From Dysgonomonas gadei ATCC BAA-286 (GTDB lineage: Bacteria; Bacteroidota; Bacteroidia; Bacteroidales; Dysgonomonadaceae), in assembly GCF_000213555.1 (NCBI RefSeq), contig NZ_GL891981.1:46796-110795 (forward strand): a stretch of 64,000 bases of DNA. The letters are read 5' to 3'. This document shows, piece by piece, positions 54,423-64,000 of this stretch. The notes under the pieces were generated by a model, which did no database searches, was not told the origin of the DNA, and was given only the letters and a program-made list of their open reading frames with translations. Every line of letters starts with the position of its first letter. Positions within the stretch are counted from its first letter, which is position 1. The translations under genes were made by a program, and so were the position numbers.

Positions 54423-55856
54423 CTATTTTGTCCAGCGATAAGATACTACACCTCTTGAAGGAACTTCGTAAGTAAACTTTTTAGAGCCACTGTTTACTGT
54501 AATCTTTTTGTTCCCGCTGGTATTATTCATCAATACCAGAGCATATGTGCCATCGGTATTTTCGAAAGCCGAATAGATAATGCCCGACTCGGTATTACCT
54601 TCCGAACCTATCCGGGTAGCTCCCGGCTTCACTACTGAAGCCAGATGACCAATAATATAATAATGTGAATTCCGTTTTATGTCCTTGAAGTTACCCCTGA
54701 AAATGTCTACTGCGCCATAGCAGGTCTGGCAACCTCCCGGACGATTAGGCCCCATATCGCTGTCGAGCATCAGATTCCATACAATCACGGCTTTGCACCA
54801 GCGGTTTACTGTACCCAGAGCTACATATTCCATATCTGCCATCAGGCGAACGGAGAGATCCTGTCCGTTGTTCCATGTGCCAATGGACGTTTCCGTAAAG
54901 ATAAGCTCCTTGCCGGGGGCTTGCTGGTGGACGTAGTTAAGTGCATCTATCTGCCCTCCGTAATCGTGGAATGCCGCCCCTGCCACTACGTCATTATCTA
55001 CTCCGCTTTTGTAAATATTGAGGGGATAATCAGCTACGTCATAGTTGTGGTCGTACAGATAGACTTTTGTTCCAAGTCCCGATGCCTTGATTTTGGGTGC
55101 AAGATGCAGATTGACAAACTCGCCCATTTCTTCCCAGTCCATATGGAGTGATGCCGAATTGCCATCATTCAAAGGTTCGTTTTGTGGAGTAACGGATGTA
55201 ATATTTATCCCCTGAGCCTTGAATGCCTGTATCCATTTAATGAAATAATCAGCATAGTCTCCGTAATACTCTTTCTTCAGGTGTCCGCCTGTCCATGGGT
55301 TATCATCTACCCGTTCTTTCATCCATATGGGACAAGTCCAGGGAGATGCCAGTATTTTTATAGTGGGGTTGATAGCGATTATTTCTTTCAAAACGGGGAT
55401 GACATAGTCGGTTTCTTCCGGAGTCAGACCAAATCCGGCCTCCTTATCGTCCCAGCAGGTATATTCACTCAATGAAAAATCTGAACAGCCGATGGCAACA
55501 CGGATATAACTGTATCCCATGCCCTCTGTAGGAGAAAATGTCTCTGTAAGAAATTTTTTACGGTTCTCAGCTGTCATTTTCAATAGGTTGAATGCACTGG
55601 AGCCTGTTACGGCAGCTCCGAATCCGTCCATCGTCTGAAAACGTTCCGTGGGTTTCAATGTGATAGACATCGCAGACTGCTCATCGCTGAAATCCACAGC
55701 CTGTTTCTTGAAATCCTGCGAGCGGTTGCTGGTAGTTACATACATTGAAACGTCGCCTTTCGGATCTTCAGCCGGGGGATTCTCGGAACCATCACTACAT
55801 GCAAATAAGGAAGCGATAGTAAGCGACAGGATTGATATGTTGATCATATATTTCAT
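54423..55856 (-). CDS. GH30 beta-1,6-glucanase-like lipoprotein
   Basis: This 477-residue family 30 hydrolase most resembles subfamily 3, which contains bacterial endo-beta-1,6-glucanases; the subfamily is inferred. The signal ends in ASLFAC (Cys20). The early MDGFGAAVTGSSAFNLL is typical of GH30. The acid/base Glu is in VTPQNEPLNDG (about residue 226) and the nucleophile Glu in IFTETSIGTWNNG (about residue 321). A C-terminal beta-sandwich follows. It begins 5 bp after the GH16 gene, so the two are co-transcribed. With GH16 it would open beta-1,3-glucans carrying beta-1,6 branches. Confidence 0.9.
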   Translation of the reverse strand: MKYMINISILSLTIASLFACSDGSENPPAEDPKGDVSMYVTTSNRSQDFKKQAVDFSDEQSAMSITLKPTERFQTMDGFGAAVTGSSAFNLLKMTAENRKKFLTETFSPTEGMGYSYIRVAIGCSDFSLSEYTCWDDKEAGFGLTPEETDYVIPVLKEIIAINPTIKILASPWTCPIWMKERVDDNPWTGGHLKKEYYGDYADYFIKWIQAFKAQGINITSVTPQNEPLNDGNSASLHMDWEEMGEFVNLHLAPKIKASGLGTKVYLYDHNYDVADYPLNIYKSGVDNDVVAGAAFHDYGGQIDALNYVHQQAPGKELIFTETSIGTWNNGQDLSVRLMADMEYVALGTVNRWCKAVIVWNLMLDSDMGPNRPGGCQTCYGAVDIFRGNFKDIKRNSHYYIIGHLASVVKPGATRIGSEGNTESGIIYSAFENTDGTYALVLMNNTSGNKKITVNSGSKKFTYEVPSRGVVSYRWTK

Positions 55857-55861
55857 ATTAT

Positions 55862-56713
55862 TTATTTTGCTTTTTGATATACTCTGACATATTCTACTTC
55901 GTAGCGGGCAGGGAATATATTAGGGTCTATGCCTTCCAGCCCTCCCCAGTTGCCGCCTATTGCCAGATTTAATTTTAAATAAAAAGGTTCATTGAATGGC
56001 CATGTGTTCTTATTATTTGCATGGTCATTGGCAAATGAAAAATATTCGACACCGTCGATATAGGCTGTTATCTTGTCTTCTGTCCAGAGCAGCCCGTAAG
56101 TATAAAATTTACGCTCGGCTCCCGGAGCTGTGCGTGTAGCTGTTTTTTCTGTACCTGCTACGTGGTTGTAGTCCTTGGTGTGTACCGAGGCCTGTGTTAC
56201 ATCCGGACGATAACCTACATATTCCATAATGTCGATCTCTCCGTCCAGAGGCCAGCTTTGAAAGTTTTTCGGCATCATCCAGAAGGCTGCCCAGGTACCT
56301 TTTCCTCCGGGTACTTTAGCCCTCATTTCGAAGTAGCCGTATTTCCATGATTCTACTGTATTCATACGTGCCGAGATGATATCGGCCCCTTCATGTGGTA
56401 CAGTCAGTTTATGAGCGGTGATGGTCAGCATTCCGTTCTGTACTTTAGCTACGGTATCATTTCCCAATACTCTATCGATATAGTATTGGGGTTCGTTATT
56501 TCCCCAACCGTTATTTCCGGTCTCGAACCACCATTTATTATCCGGTAGCCCGTTGGAAGTATTATCGAACTCATCGCTCCATACCAGGCTATAGCCTTCC
56601 GGAGCATATCCATCCGGTTTCTCCGGTTCTTCTTCTCCATTGAAATTATCTTTAGCGCAAGCGGATAATGAGCATAATAGAATGGCTGATATGAATAAAA
56701 ATATATGTTTCAT
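55862..56713 (-). CDS. GH16 beta-1,3-glucanase (laminarinase) lipoprotein
   Basis: The ATG at 56713 (283 residues, MKHIFLFISAILLCSLSAC) is preferred to 56749 because it gives a compact lipoprotein signal. The family 16 jelly-roll shows VWSDEFDNTSNGLPDNKWWFETG, the catalytic ExDxxE in PLDGEIDIMEYVG (about residues 155-160), and NEPFYLKLNLAIGGNWGG near the end. The presence of the extra Met in DIMEY is typical of laminarinases rather than agarases or carrageenases, favouring beta-1,3-glucan. It lies between the SusE/F-like gene and GH30, in the SusCD operon. Confidence 0.93.
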   Translation of the reverse strand: MKHIFLFISAILLCSLSACAKDNFNGEEEPEKPDGYAPEGYSLVWSDEFDNTSNGLPDNKWWFETGNNGWGNNEPQYYIDRVLGNDTVAKVQNGMLTITAHKLTVPHEGADIISARMNTVESWKYGYFEMRAKVPGGKGTWAAFWMMPKNFQSWPLDGEIDIMEYVGYRPDVTQASVHTKDYNHVAGTEKTATRTAPGAERKFYTYGLLWTEDKITAYIDGVEYFSFANDHANNKNTWPFNEPFYLKLNLAIGGNWGGLEGIDPNIFPARYEVEYVRVYQKAK

Positions 56714-56780
56714 TATTATTGGGTTAAAATTCTTCAGTAAGGTTTTCAATACCTTACTGAAGAATGATTTAGTTGTGGAC

Positions 56781-58667
56781 TTATGGTAATACGATATTGT
56801 CTACTTTCATCGATTTTGCATTCATATCAACTGTGATACGCAATGTGGCAGCCGGTAATTTTGCAAAAATATCCATATTGTTATCTTCCGGAATGTCAAG
56901 GATTTCTGTAACTATACCGGTAGCAGTTCCTGTAATACCCCCTGCTTCGGAGAAGAATTTCGCACCTTTTTCATTTGCAGCTTCAGCAGCCGTAGCTGTA
57001 TAAACCTTGAATGAAGCATAAGGTCCTCCGTCCCACCAATATTTTTTCTCGAAAGGCATCATTACGGTAGCCTGATAGACATTGTCGCTTACCTTTCGCA
57101 TGAGGATAAATTCCATTGCATTGCTAAAGTCCCAGTTGTCAAGGGTTGCGATTCCTTTGTCTGGATAAACCGAGCTGATTACAGCAGCAGATACTTTTGT
57201 AGGATAACCGAGTCCGACACCTGATATGAACATATATTCAGGCTGTTTAGGTTCTTCCGCGCTTATGATTACATTATTACGGATAGGGTTGTATAATAAG
57301 CGGTAGTTACCATCCTCTCCTAAGAACTTCAGCTTCCCATCTGTTGTTTTTGTAAAGAAATCAACATTAAACAAGGCTTTAGCCAATCCTCCGCTAGGAG
57401 TATATTCATCACCATTTTTCAAAGTATGGAACATGGATAGGATTGCCTCTCCGTCTATTTCTTTGCTTGTAGCATTTGTTACGCTAAAGATACTTGAAAC
57501 GATTGGTGTATCGGGACTTGACGGTTCTTCTGTATCATCCGGTAACACTTCGCCTGTTGCACTCACCTTTTTGATATCTACGGCTTTCGTTGATGAGTTC
57601 AATGTTATACGATAATAAGCGTCTTTATCCAGATTGCCATTAGGTGACCAGTCGCCTGCATCTTTAAATATTGCGGAACCTGTGAATGTACAATTTTCGG
57701 CCTTGAATACATCATTACCCCAGTTGGTATTTGAGAAAGGTTTGAAAGTTGCACCTTCATTAATGCAGATAGTCGCCTGATATGTATTCTCACCGGTACT
57801 ACGCATCACCACACGGCTACGGATACTTTTACCCGGATCCCATTCAGTCGTGTAACGGCCATCGCCAGCCCCATAGGCCGCTTTGATGTCTTCTGATGAT
57901 ACAGTGGTTGGATAACCGATGCCCGGTCCTGTAAACACATAATAATTAGGTGCTTCTATGGCAATTGTAGGCTCGATAATAACATTCTTGCGTACAGGAT
58001 TCCAATAGATAGAATATACACCACTTTCACCTATAAATTTGGCTGAAGTAGCACTTTCTCTTTCGAAGAAGTCGAGATTCACAATAACATCTTCATTTCC
58101 TATAGCTCCGGCAAGTGTGATTATACTATTCTTTTCAATATAAAGTTCATTCTTGTAGAATGTTTCCTGATGCGCAGCATCAGTAATGTTGTATTTTACC
58201 ACTTCGGGTAATACACTCTCACTTAGTGTTTCCAGTAACAGGTTTTTAGCTACAGTAAATGGAATTTCGCGAGGCGTGCCTGTTCCTGCACGGGTTATTG
58301 CTGCTACATAGAGGGTGTATTCGCCACTGCGGTATACTTTTTTCTTCAGAACGGTTGTACTGGCATCCTTTACAGTAAAATTAATTCCTGCTTCGGCAGA
58401 AGAGAATTGTACAGCCAGCACATCATCGCCATCTATTATGGTCATAGGGTCGAAAGTGATAACTACTTCATTATCATTGTCAACTGCGGTTATCTTTAGG
58501 TTTTGAGGTATCTCCACCTGTGAGCCTCCGAGTTTATAGCTGTCATCCTCCTGGGGAGAACAGGCCGTAAGGAGAAAGCACAAGGCTATGATCCCGGTGG
58601 TAATATTGCGCACCATATTTTTATATTTATTGTGGAAATTATTTAATGTTTTCATAATGATTCTCAT
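56781..58667 (-). CDS. SusE/SusF-like surface glycan-binding lipoprotein with internal duplication
   Basis: This 628-residue protein (in-frame ATGs at 58667, 58655 and 58616) has a lipoprotein signal ending in FLLTAC. A fibronectin or SusE N-terminal-like domain (about 45-150) is followed by two related halves, about 190-370 and about 410-600. The repeats share LDFFERESATSAKFIGE and VDFFTKTTDGKLKFLGE, then WNPVRKNVII and YNPIRNNVII, then FTGPGIGYPT and ISGVGLGYPT. A linker rich in Asp, Thr, Glu and Pro joins them. The position after susD suggests a surface glycan-binding role with two similar binding modules. It is not a recognisable enzyme. Confidence 0.82.
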   Translation of the reverse strand: MRIIMKTLNNFHNKYKNMVRNITTGIIALCFLLTACSPQEDDSYKLGGSQVEIPQNLKITAVDNDNEVVITFDPMTIIDGDDVLAVQFSSAEAGINFTVKDASTTVLKKKVYRSGEYTLYVAAITRAGTGTPREIPFTVAKNLLLETLSESVLPEVVKYNITDAAHQETFYKNELYIEKNSIITLAGAIGNEDVIVNLDFFERESATSAKFIGESGVYSIYWNPVRKNVIIEPTIAIEAPNYYVFTGPGIGYPTTVSSEDIKAAYGAGDGRYTTEWDPGKSIRSRVVMRSTGENTYQATICINEGATFKPFSNTNWGNDVFKAENCTFTGSAIFKDAGDWSPNGNLDKDAYYRITLNSSTKAVDIKKVSATGEVLPDDTEEPSSPDTPIVSSIFSVTNATSKEIDGEAILSMFHTLKNGDEYTPSGGLAKALFNVDFFTKTTDGKLKFLGEDGNYRLLYNPIRNNVIISAEEPKQPEYMFISGVGLGYPTKVSAAVISSVYPDKGIATLDNWDFSNAMEFILMRKVSDNVYQATVMMPFEKKYWWDGGPYASFKVYTATAAEAANEKGAKFFSEAGGITGTATGIVTEILDIPEDNNMDIFAKLPAATLRITVDMNAKSMKVDNIVLP

Positions 58668-58676
58668 TTTGAATAA

Positions 58677-60299
58677 TTATTCCCATCCGGGATTTTGTTT
58701 TATCTCAAATTCTGTACCCTTGGTTACATCTATTTCGTTTTTAGGCAATGGCAGATATTTTTTTGTATCATCCCATGTACGGTTCATCTTGTATGTATCG
58801 TCGGTTACAGAAAGCACAGTTTTTATATCACGGCCTTTTTCATCGCTTCCCCAACGTACAAGATCCCAGAAGCGGCTACCCTCACCGAATAGTTCGCGGC
58901 GGCGTTCCAGCTTGATATTATTAAGGGTAGCAGGTATCCGATGATTTACATCTCCGAAGGCACGGTCGCGGATGGCGTCCAGATAGGGTTTTGCTGCGCC
59001 TTCGCCTCCTGCGTAGAAACTAAGTTCTGCTGCATTCAGGTAAGTTTCGGCCAAGCGATATATACGCGTGTTGTTGTCGAAATTGAGGTCGGCATCTCCG
59101 GTTGTATTCTGGTTATATCCCACACGTGCGGTATATTTGCGCAGGAACAGGCCGGTATTTTGATAACCTGCTTCGTATGTGCCACTCGGCCATTGGATAA
59201 CACTTGCATCTTTACGATAATCTCCCGCCTCATTGAAAACAGCATAAGCATCAGGTTGTACAGGACACCAGCCCCAACCAAAAGCAAACATGCCTTTCGA
59301 ATCTTTAAGAGAACGTGCCGAGATCACCCTTGGCAAATAAGTACCATACCCAGCCCATGAATTTCCCCATGTTTTACCTTCAGAAAGTTGATTGCTTTCA
59401 AAGATAGATTCTTTACAAAATTCACCTTCACGAAGGAACATCCATTCTATCGGATTATCAGTGAGTTTTGTATCAGGGCTTTTTTTGATCAGATCAAATT
59501 CTCCGCTACCAATGATCTTTTTCATATCTTCAAGTACCTGAGCATATTTTGTCTGGTCTTTCTGATACATAACCACACGGGCTTTGGTCATCATAGCCAT
59601 TGCTTTGTTGATACGAGATGCATTTGCTCCTGTAGTATTCATTGGCAACTCTTCTGTATTAATAGCGGCATCCAGGTCTGCGATGATTTTCTGATACACG
59701 TCGTCGGCAGAAAGTTGAGGAGCTAAGTAAGGGGGCGCCAATGGTACATCATAATAAGGGATATTACCCCATGCTTTCCAAAGTAAATGTACATAATATG
59801 CCCGTAATGTGCGTGCTTCTGCTTTAAGCCGGTTTATTTCTGCGGCTGATCCGCTTATTGCATTGTCACAGGCTTGCAATGTACTGTTGCAACGTTGGAG
59901 ACCTGTATAATAGATGCTCCACCATCCTGTAGGTATATCTACAGATGTGCTTTTATATTGTGACATATAATAGTAAGGCGGCTGGTCGGTAGCATCACCT
60001 CCCCCTTTGTAGATATCGTCGGAACGGAAATCTCCGAAAATAGTCACGCTGGCAATGGACCCATTTGCATAGTTATCCATCAAAAGAATCTGATAAGAAG
60101 ATGTAAGCATTTGTTCAATCACGTCTTTTGTAGCAGGAGCGCCTGCTGCAACCTGATTTGTAGGATAGACGGTAAGGAAGTCTTCTCCACAAGAGGGCAA
60201 CGCCAGTAGGAGAGCACCTAGTCCCCATGTACAAATGCGTTGCATTGTATATTTGCCTTTTTTCGAAAATATATGTTTCATATTTGTAATTGTTTTCAT
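58677..60299 (-). CDS. SusD-like surface glycan-binding lipoprotein
   Basis: This 540-residue RagB/SusD-family lid protein for the adjacent SusC has a lipobox in LALPSC. Alternative in-frame ATGs are 60281 and 60245, and the signal sequence proper begins at the latter. Typical segments are TGLQRCNSTLQACD, ARTLRAYYVHLLWKAWGNIPYY and the C-terminal RRRELFGEGSRFWDLVRWG, followed by EIKQNPGWE. It lies 9 bp after susC and 9 bp before the SusE/F-like gene. No clear sugar specificity can be read from the sequence. The neighbouring GH16 and GH30 imply beta-glucan. Confidence 0.95.
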   Translation of the reverse strand: MKTITNMKHIFSKKGKYTMQRICTWGLGALLLALPSCGEDFLTVYPTNQVAAGAPATKDVIEQMLTSSYQILLMDNYANGSIASVTIFGDFRSDDIYKGGGDATDQPPYYYMSQYKSTSVDIPTGWWSIYYTGLQRCNSTLQACDNAISGSAAEINRLKAEARTLRAYYVHLLWKAWGNIPYYDVPLAPPYLAPQLSADDVYQKIIADLDAAINTEELPMNTTGANASRINKAMAMMTKARVVMYQKDQTKYAQVLEDMKKIIGSGEFDLIKKSPDTKLTDNPIEWMFLREGEFCKESIFESNQLSEGKTWGNSWAGYGTYLPRVISARSLKDSKGMFAFGWGWCPVQPDAYAVFNEAGDYRKDASVIQWPSGTYEAGYQNTGLFLRKYTARVGYNQNTTGDADLNFDNNTRIYRLAETYLNAAELSFYAGGEGAAKPYLDAIRDRAFGDVNHRIPATLNNIKLERRRELFGEGSRFWDLVRWGSDEKGRDIKTVLSVTDDTYKMNRTWDDTKKYLPLPKNEIDVTKGTEFEIKQNPGWE

Positions 60300-60308
60300 G
60301 GTTCTTAA

Positions 60309-63300
60309 TTAGAAGGAAATGCTGGCGCCTAATGTTATAGTACGTGCTTGTGGGTAGATGCCTTTGTCAACCCCCATATCTCCATCTCCGATTTCAGGGT
60401 CAAAACCATCATACTTGGTAAAGGTGAGCAGATTCTCGGCCGCTACATATATACGAAGGCGGTCAATACTGGCTTTTCGTGTAATGGATGCCGGAATAGT
60501 ATATCCCAACTGTATATTTTTCAAACGGCAATATGCACCGTTTTTGATATATAGGTCGGATGCGCGCCAGTTGCGGTTGTCTTCACCTGCAACAAGGCGA
60601 GGGATTTTGTTTGATGTACCTGGTCCGGTCCATCTATCCAGCATCCATGACGGTAAGTTTTGTCGCGGAATATCTGAACGTTTCGAGATATCAAAAATTT
60701 TATTTCCGGTAACTCCCTGGAAGAATGCGTAGAAGTCGAGTCCTTTCCATTCTGCATTCAGAGTAAGACCGAATGTCCAGTCCGGATTTGGTTTACCTAT
60801 CATATCTCTGTCTTCATCGTCGATTTTATCATCTCCATTGAGGTTTTTAAAGCGTACATCACCCGGTTTGGCATTCTCTCCGTATTTGAAGTTATATTCA
60901 TCGGCTTCTTCCTGGGTCTGTAATATTCCATCGGTACGATATCCGTAGAAATATGGGCTAGGCATTCCGTTCTTTTGATAGATGAAATTTTCAACACCTG
61001 CTGCGCCAACACCTCCCCATGAATTCTCTCCGCTGGCATTACCGTAATCCACCAATGTATTTTTCATATAAGATGCATTCGCTTTTACACCAAAGTTTAC
61101 GTCTTGTATTTCGCCACGGTAACTCACGTCAAATTCCCAACCGGAATTATCCATTGTACCTGAATTGGCTAGAGGTGCGCGCAGTCCTACGTAGCTCGGA
61201 GTTGGCTTTTCGCGAAGCATACCCACAGTGCGTTTCTTGTAATAGTCTACTGTCAGTGTGAGGGAATTTCTCAGGAAGCCTAGATCGAGACCTATATCGG
61301 TTTGTTTGCTTTCCTCCCATTTTAAGTCGGGATTTGGAAGGCGGCCGCTGCTTATACCATAGTACATATTGTCTCCGAAATAATAGTTTTGCCCGCCATC
61401 CATCAGACTCATATATGCATAGGCGTCGATCCTCTGGTTACCGTTGACACCCCAGCTGCCTCTAAGCTTCATATTGTGGAACCAGTCTGGAGTAATATCT
61501 TTCATAAACGGTTCGTTAAGCACATTCCAACCTACCGAAAAGGATGGGAATGTTCCCCACTTGTTGTTACTACCAAATTTGTCGGAACCATCACGACGTA
61601 CTGTTGCCTGAAGCATATAGCGCTCGGCAAAGTTATAATCTAAACGTCCGAAATAAGAGGCCAGAGTTGTGCTGGATGCGCTACCTCCACTGCGGCGGCC
61701 ACCTTTAGTCGCATCACCACGCGTTGCGTCGATCACCATCATGGAAGGGTCGTAAGAGATGTGTTCATATCCGCTGCCGCTAAGTCCGCGTACGGAATAT
61801 TCACGTGCCGATTGTCCTGCAAGGAGTGTAAAAAAATGGTCTTCGCCTATTTTGAAATTATAGTTCAATGTATTTTCGATTTGCCATGTAGCCCCACGGT
61901 TCATACTGGACCAGATTTCCGATTTTGCAGGATCTTCATTCGACGCAGCTGAGTTATCCGACAGATAATAAGGGAATCTGTAGCCATCATTGCCCCAGAA
62001 CGCAAGGTCGAATCCGTAGCTGCTTTTGAATGTCAAACCTTTATACAGATTTAATTCACCCCAGAACGTTCCGATGAATTTGTCTTCATTATCGTAGCTC
62101 TTGTCGGGACGTAACATCAAACCAATCGGATTCCGAATTTCCTGAAAGTAAGCTGGAGCCGGAGTTAATACACGACCGTCTTTTGCTTTAACTGCATACG
62201 GATGTTTCTCGAGCAATGCTTTTCCATCATCTTCCGACAGGTATACGCTCAGGTTAGGGGGTAAAGTAGTTGCACTACCCAATACTGTGCCGAATACATC
62301 GTTTGTACCTATCCCTATTTTTTTACCTCGGGAATAAGTGACGTTCGAACCAATTTTCAATTTATTAAGGAAACTGCGTTCTTTTTCCGCGTTGTATACT
62401 TCGTAAGTATTGTTGCTGCGAACACTCCAGCGTTTGTAATTTGAAGCTTTATAGTTACCGCCGATAATACCCTCCTGATCGAAGTAACCGAAAGACAGAT
62501 AATATGAAAGTTTGTCATTTCCGCCGGAGATACTGATCTGATGATTTTGTACCGGAGCGTCTTTATTGAACACCTCTTCCTGCCAGTCGGTATTCGGAGT
62601 TAGTCCTGCCCGTGCATCGGCAATATCCTTGGAAGAGTAGAGTAGGGCTTCTCCATTGTTTAAATACAGTTCGTTAACCAGTACCATGTACTGTTCCGAG
62701 TTGAGGACAGCTTTTTTCTTCCATGGATTTTGGAATCCATAACTCATGTCATAGCTGATCTTAGGTTTTCCTGCTACTCCTGTTTTGGTTGTTATCAGAA
62801 CAACACCATTCGCTGCACGCGATCCGTATACAGCAGCCGATGCTCCGTCTTTCAGTATTTCCACTGATGCAATATCGGAAGGGTTCAGGTTAGTGATACC
62901 TCCGTCTACGGCCATTCCGTCTACGATGTATAGGGGATCACTGTTGCCGGTAGTACCGATACCACGTATGCGAACAGTAGAACCACTGCCCGGTTGTCCT
63001 GAGCCTTGTGTAACCTGTACACCGGATACCTGTCCTTTCAGTACATTCTCTATACGTGAAGGGGTCAGTTTCTCAATATCAGAAGACTTTACACTGCTGA
63101 TTGCGGCTGTAACCACACTTTTTTTCTGAACACCATATCCGATGACCACTACTTCATCCAGCATTTGCTGAGTGAGGCTTAAGGCTACATTTATTGTACC
63201 TCCCGTAGCAGGCCTTTCCTGAGTTACATATCCGACATATGTAAATATCAAAGTAGCTCCGGATGGAACTTTAATAGAATACTGACCGTCCAGATCGGTC

Positions 63301-63476
63301 ATAGTACCATTTGTGGTCCCCTTCTCGGAGACTGATACACCGATTAACGTTTCTCCTGTAGCTGCATCTGTTACAGTTCCTTTTATTTCAGACGTTTGTC
63401 CGAATACAGCCAGGGAAGAAAAAAGAAATAGAGGAAGAATGAATAAAATTTTCCAAAAGATGGGTTCTCTCTTCAT
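60309..63476 (-). CDS. SusC-like TonB-dependent outer-membrane transporter
   Basis: This 1055-residue SusC/RagA transporter moves glycan fragments across the outer membrane. A Sec signal peptide ends near VFGQ. A carboxypeptidase-regulatory-like domain (about 28-105, IKGTVTDAATGETLIGVSVSEKG) leads to LDEVVVIGYGVQKK (about 111), where the plug begins. VEILKDGASAAVYGSRAANGVVLI closes the plug. The barrel fills the rest. It is first in the SusC-SusD-SusE/F-GH16-GH30-GH3 operon. A -7 box TATGTTTG lies about 60 bases upstream of its start. Confidence 0.97.
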   Translation of the reverse strand: MKREPIFWKILFILPLFLFSSLAVFGQTSEIKGTVTDAATGETLIGVSVSEKGTTNGTMTDLDGQYSIKVPSGATLIFTYVGYVTQERPATGGTINVALSLTQQMLDEVVVIGYGVQKKSVVTAAISSVKSSDIEKLTPSRIENVLKGQVSGVQVTQGSGQPGSGSTVRIRGIGTTGNSDPLYIVDGMAVDGGITNLNPSDIASVEILKDGASAAVYGSRAANGVVLITTKTGVAGKPKISYDMSYGFQNPWKKKAVLNSEQYMVLVNELYLNNGEALLYSSKDIADARAGLTPNTDWQEEVFNKDAPVQNHQISISGGNDKLSYYLSFGYFDQEGIIGGNYKASNYKRWSVRSNNTYEVYNAEKERSFLNKLKIGSNVTYSRGKKIGIGTNDVFGTVLGSATTLPPNLSVYLSEDDGKALLEKHPYAVKAKDGRVLTPAPAYFQEIRNPIGLMLRPDKSYDNEDKFIGTFWGELNLYKGLTFKSSYGFDLAFWGNDGYRFPYYLSDNSAASNEDPAKSEIWSSMNRGATWQIENTLNYNFKIGEDHFFTLLAGQSAREYSVRGLSGSGYEHISYDPSMMVIDATRGDATKGGRRSGGSASSTTLASYFGRLDYNFAERYMLQATVRRDGSDKFGSNNKWGTFPSFSVGWNVLNEPFMKDITPDWFHNMKLRGSWGVNGNQRIDAYAYMSLMDGGQNYYFGDNMYYGISSGRLPNPDLKWEESKQTDIGLDLGFLRNSLTLTVDYYKKRTVGMLREKPTPSYVGLRAPLANSGTMDNSGWEFDVSYRGEIQDVNFGVKANASYMKNTLVDYGNASGENSWGGVGAAGVENFIYQKNGMPSPYFYGYRTDGILQTQEEADEYNFKYGENAKPGDVRFKNLNGDDKIDDEDRDMIGKPNPDWTFGLTLNAEWKGLDFYAFFQGVTGNKIFDISKRSDIPRQNLPSWMLDRWTGPGTSNKIPRLVAGEDNRNWRASDLYIKNGAYCRLKNIQLGYTIPASITRKASIDRLRIYVAAENLLTFTKYDGFDPEIGDGDMGVDKGIYPQARTITLGASISF

Positions 63477-63536
63477 GATTGTTAATTTAAGGTTGATTTA
63501 ATTAATAGTTTTTAGAGCCTTTTCAAGAATCTTTTG

Positions 63537-63544
63537 CAAACATA
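63537..63544 (-). promoter_or_regulatory. -7 box of the beta-glucan PUL operon
   Basis: On the - strand this reads TATGTTTG, a perfect TAnnTTTG box, implying a leader of about 55 bases before susC. No TTG is found at the usual distance. Confidence 0.5.
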
Positions 63545-63944
63545 CTCCCCTTCTATTTTTTTTTATAATTTTTTAATACATCAAAAACTCAAAAATGAAT
63601 ATAAATGAATACTACAATACTACTACATTGGTTTTATTTATTATTGATAGATAGTTAGTTATGTAAATAATTCTGTTGTTTGTGTTTTATTTAACAATTA
63701 ATATTGTATATTTGGATTCGATAGTATTCAAACAGTGGTTTAAGGAAATCTGTTTGAATAGCTAATGACTACAAATTATGACTATTTTGAACGTTGAATA
63801 AGACTATCGGCAGTCATAATGATTAGATGTGTAACCAAATTGATAGATAACGATTTATATATTAATGAGGCAAAAATTGCATAATACGACATTTTGTTCT
63901 GTCATTTTATTTGCTGATAATTTGGCGATTAAATACTTTTTTGT

Positions 63945-63995
<51 letters not shown>

Positions 63996-64000
63996 AGTAA

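Noticed and set aside
58941..59360. 139-codon open frame antisense to susD
   Set aside because: It lies wholly within susD on the other strand, with no supporting signal.

Overview
The window is chromosomal DNA from an anaerobic Bacteroidota, most likely order Bacteroidales. A Dysgonomonas-like genus is a guess, not proven. The signs are two SusC/SusD polysaccharide-utilisation loci (PULs), a hybrid two-component system (HTCS), DUF1735-type surface lipoproteins, moderate-to-low GC, weak Shine-Dalgarno sequences, and repeated TAnnTTTG boxes typical of the Bacteroidota major sigma factor.

Region 1 (1-23336) is an alpha-mannoside/rhamnoside-type PUL on the + strand. It runs: partial GH125 mannosidase, GH78 rhamnosidase, GH92 mannosidase, terminator, TIG/NHL lipoprotein, SusC, SusD, DUF1735 lipoprotein, terminator, GH43, a 1.07-kb repeat-rich gap, a 1329-residue HTCS, and an unrecognised secreted protein that looks like an all-helical glycosidase. 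A DbpA-like RNA helicase follows (23476-24816).

Region 2 (24893-34321) is the most interesting part. Three cobalamin riboswitches lie within 4 kb. One precedes pflB-pflA-focA (pyruvate formate-lyase, its activase, a formate channel). One precedes nrdD-nrdG (oxygen-sensitive, B12-independent ribonucleotide reductase). One, divergent, precedes a yjjP-yjjB pair (in E. coli a succinate exporter). Read together, this looks like a B12-starvation module. Without B12, methylmalonyl-CoA mutase and a class II reductase cannot work, so the cell would release succinate, draw on pyruvate formate-lyase, and make deoxynucleotides by the glycyl-radical route.

Region 3 (34624-50209) is mostly housekeeping: dapB, two signal peptidase I paralogues (the second lacks both catalytic residues), wbqC-like, an Ig-like lipoprotein, a DUF3108 protein, a KamA-family radical SAM protein, a NYN-LOTUS protein, a DEDDh exonuclease, a sialate O-acetylesterase, a DUF3332 lipoprotein, xerD, divIC and a small membrane protein. 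Its intergenic regions carry several families of short dispersed repeats, including a perfect 26-bp inverted repeat.

Region 4 (50447-63476, - strand) is a beta-glucan PUL: SusC, SusD, a SusE/F-like lipoprotein with an internal duplication, GH16, GH30, GH3, then a separately terminated GH5. This set fits beta-1,3/1,6-glucan (laminarin or fungal wall glucan). No regulator for it is in the window. The window ends in an upstream region with a (AG)24 microsatellite.
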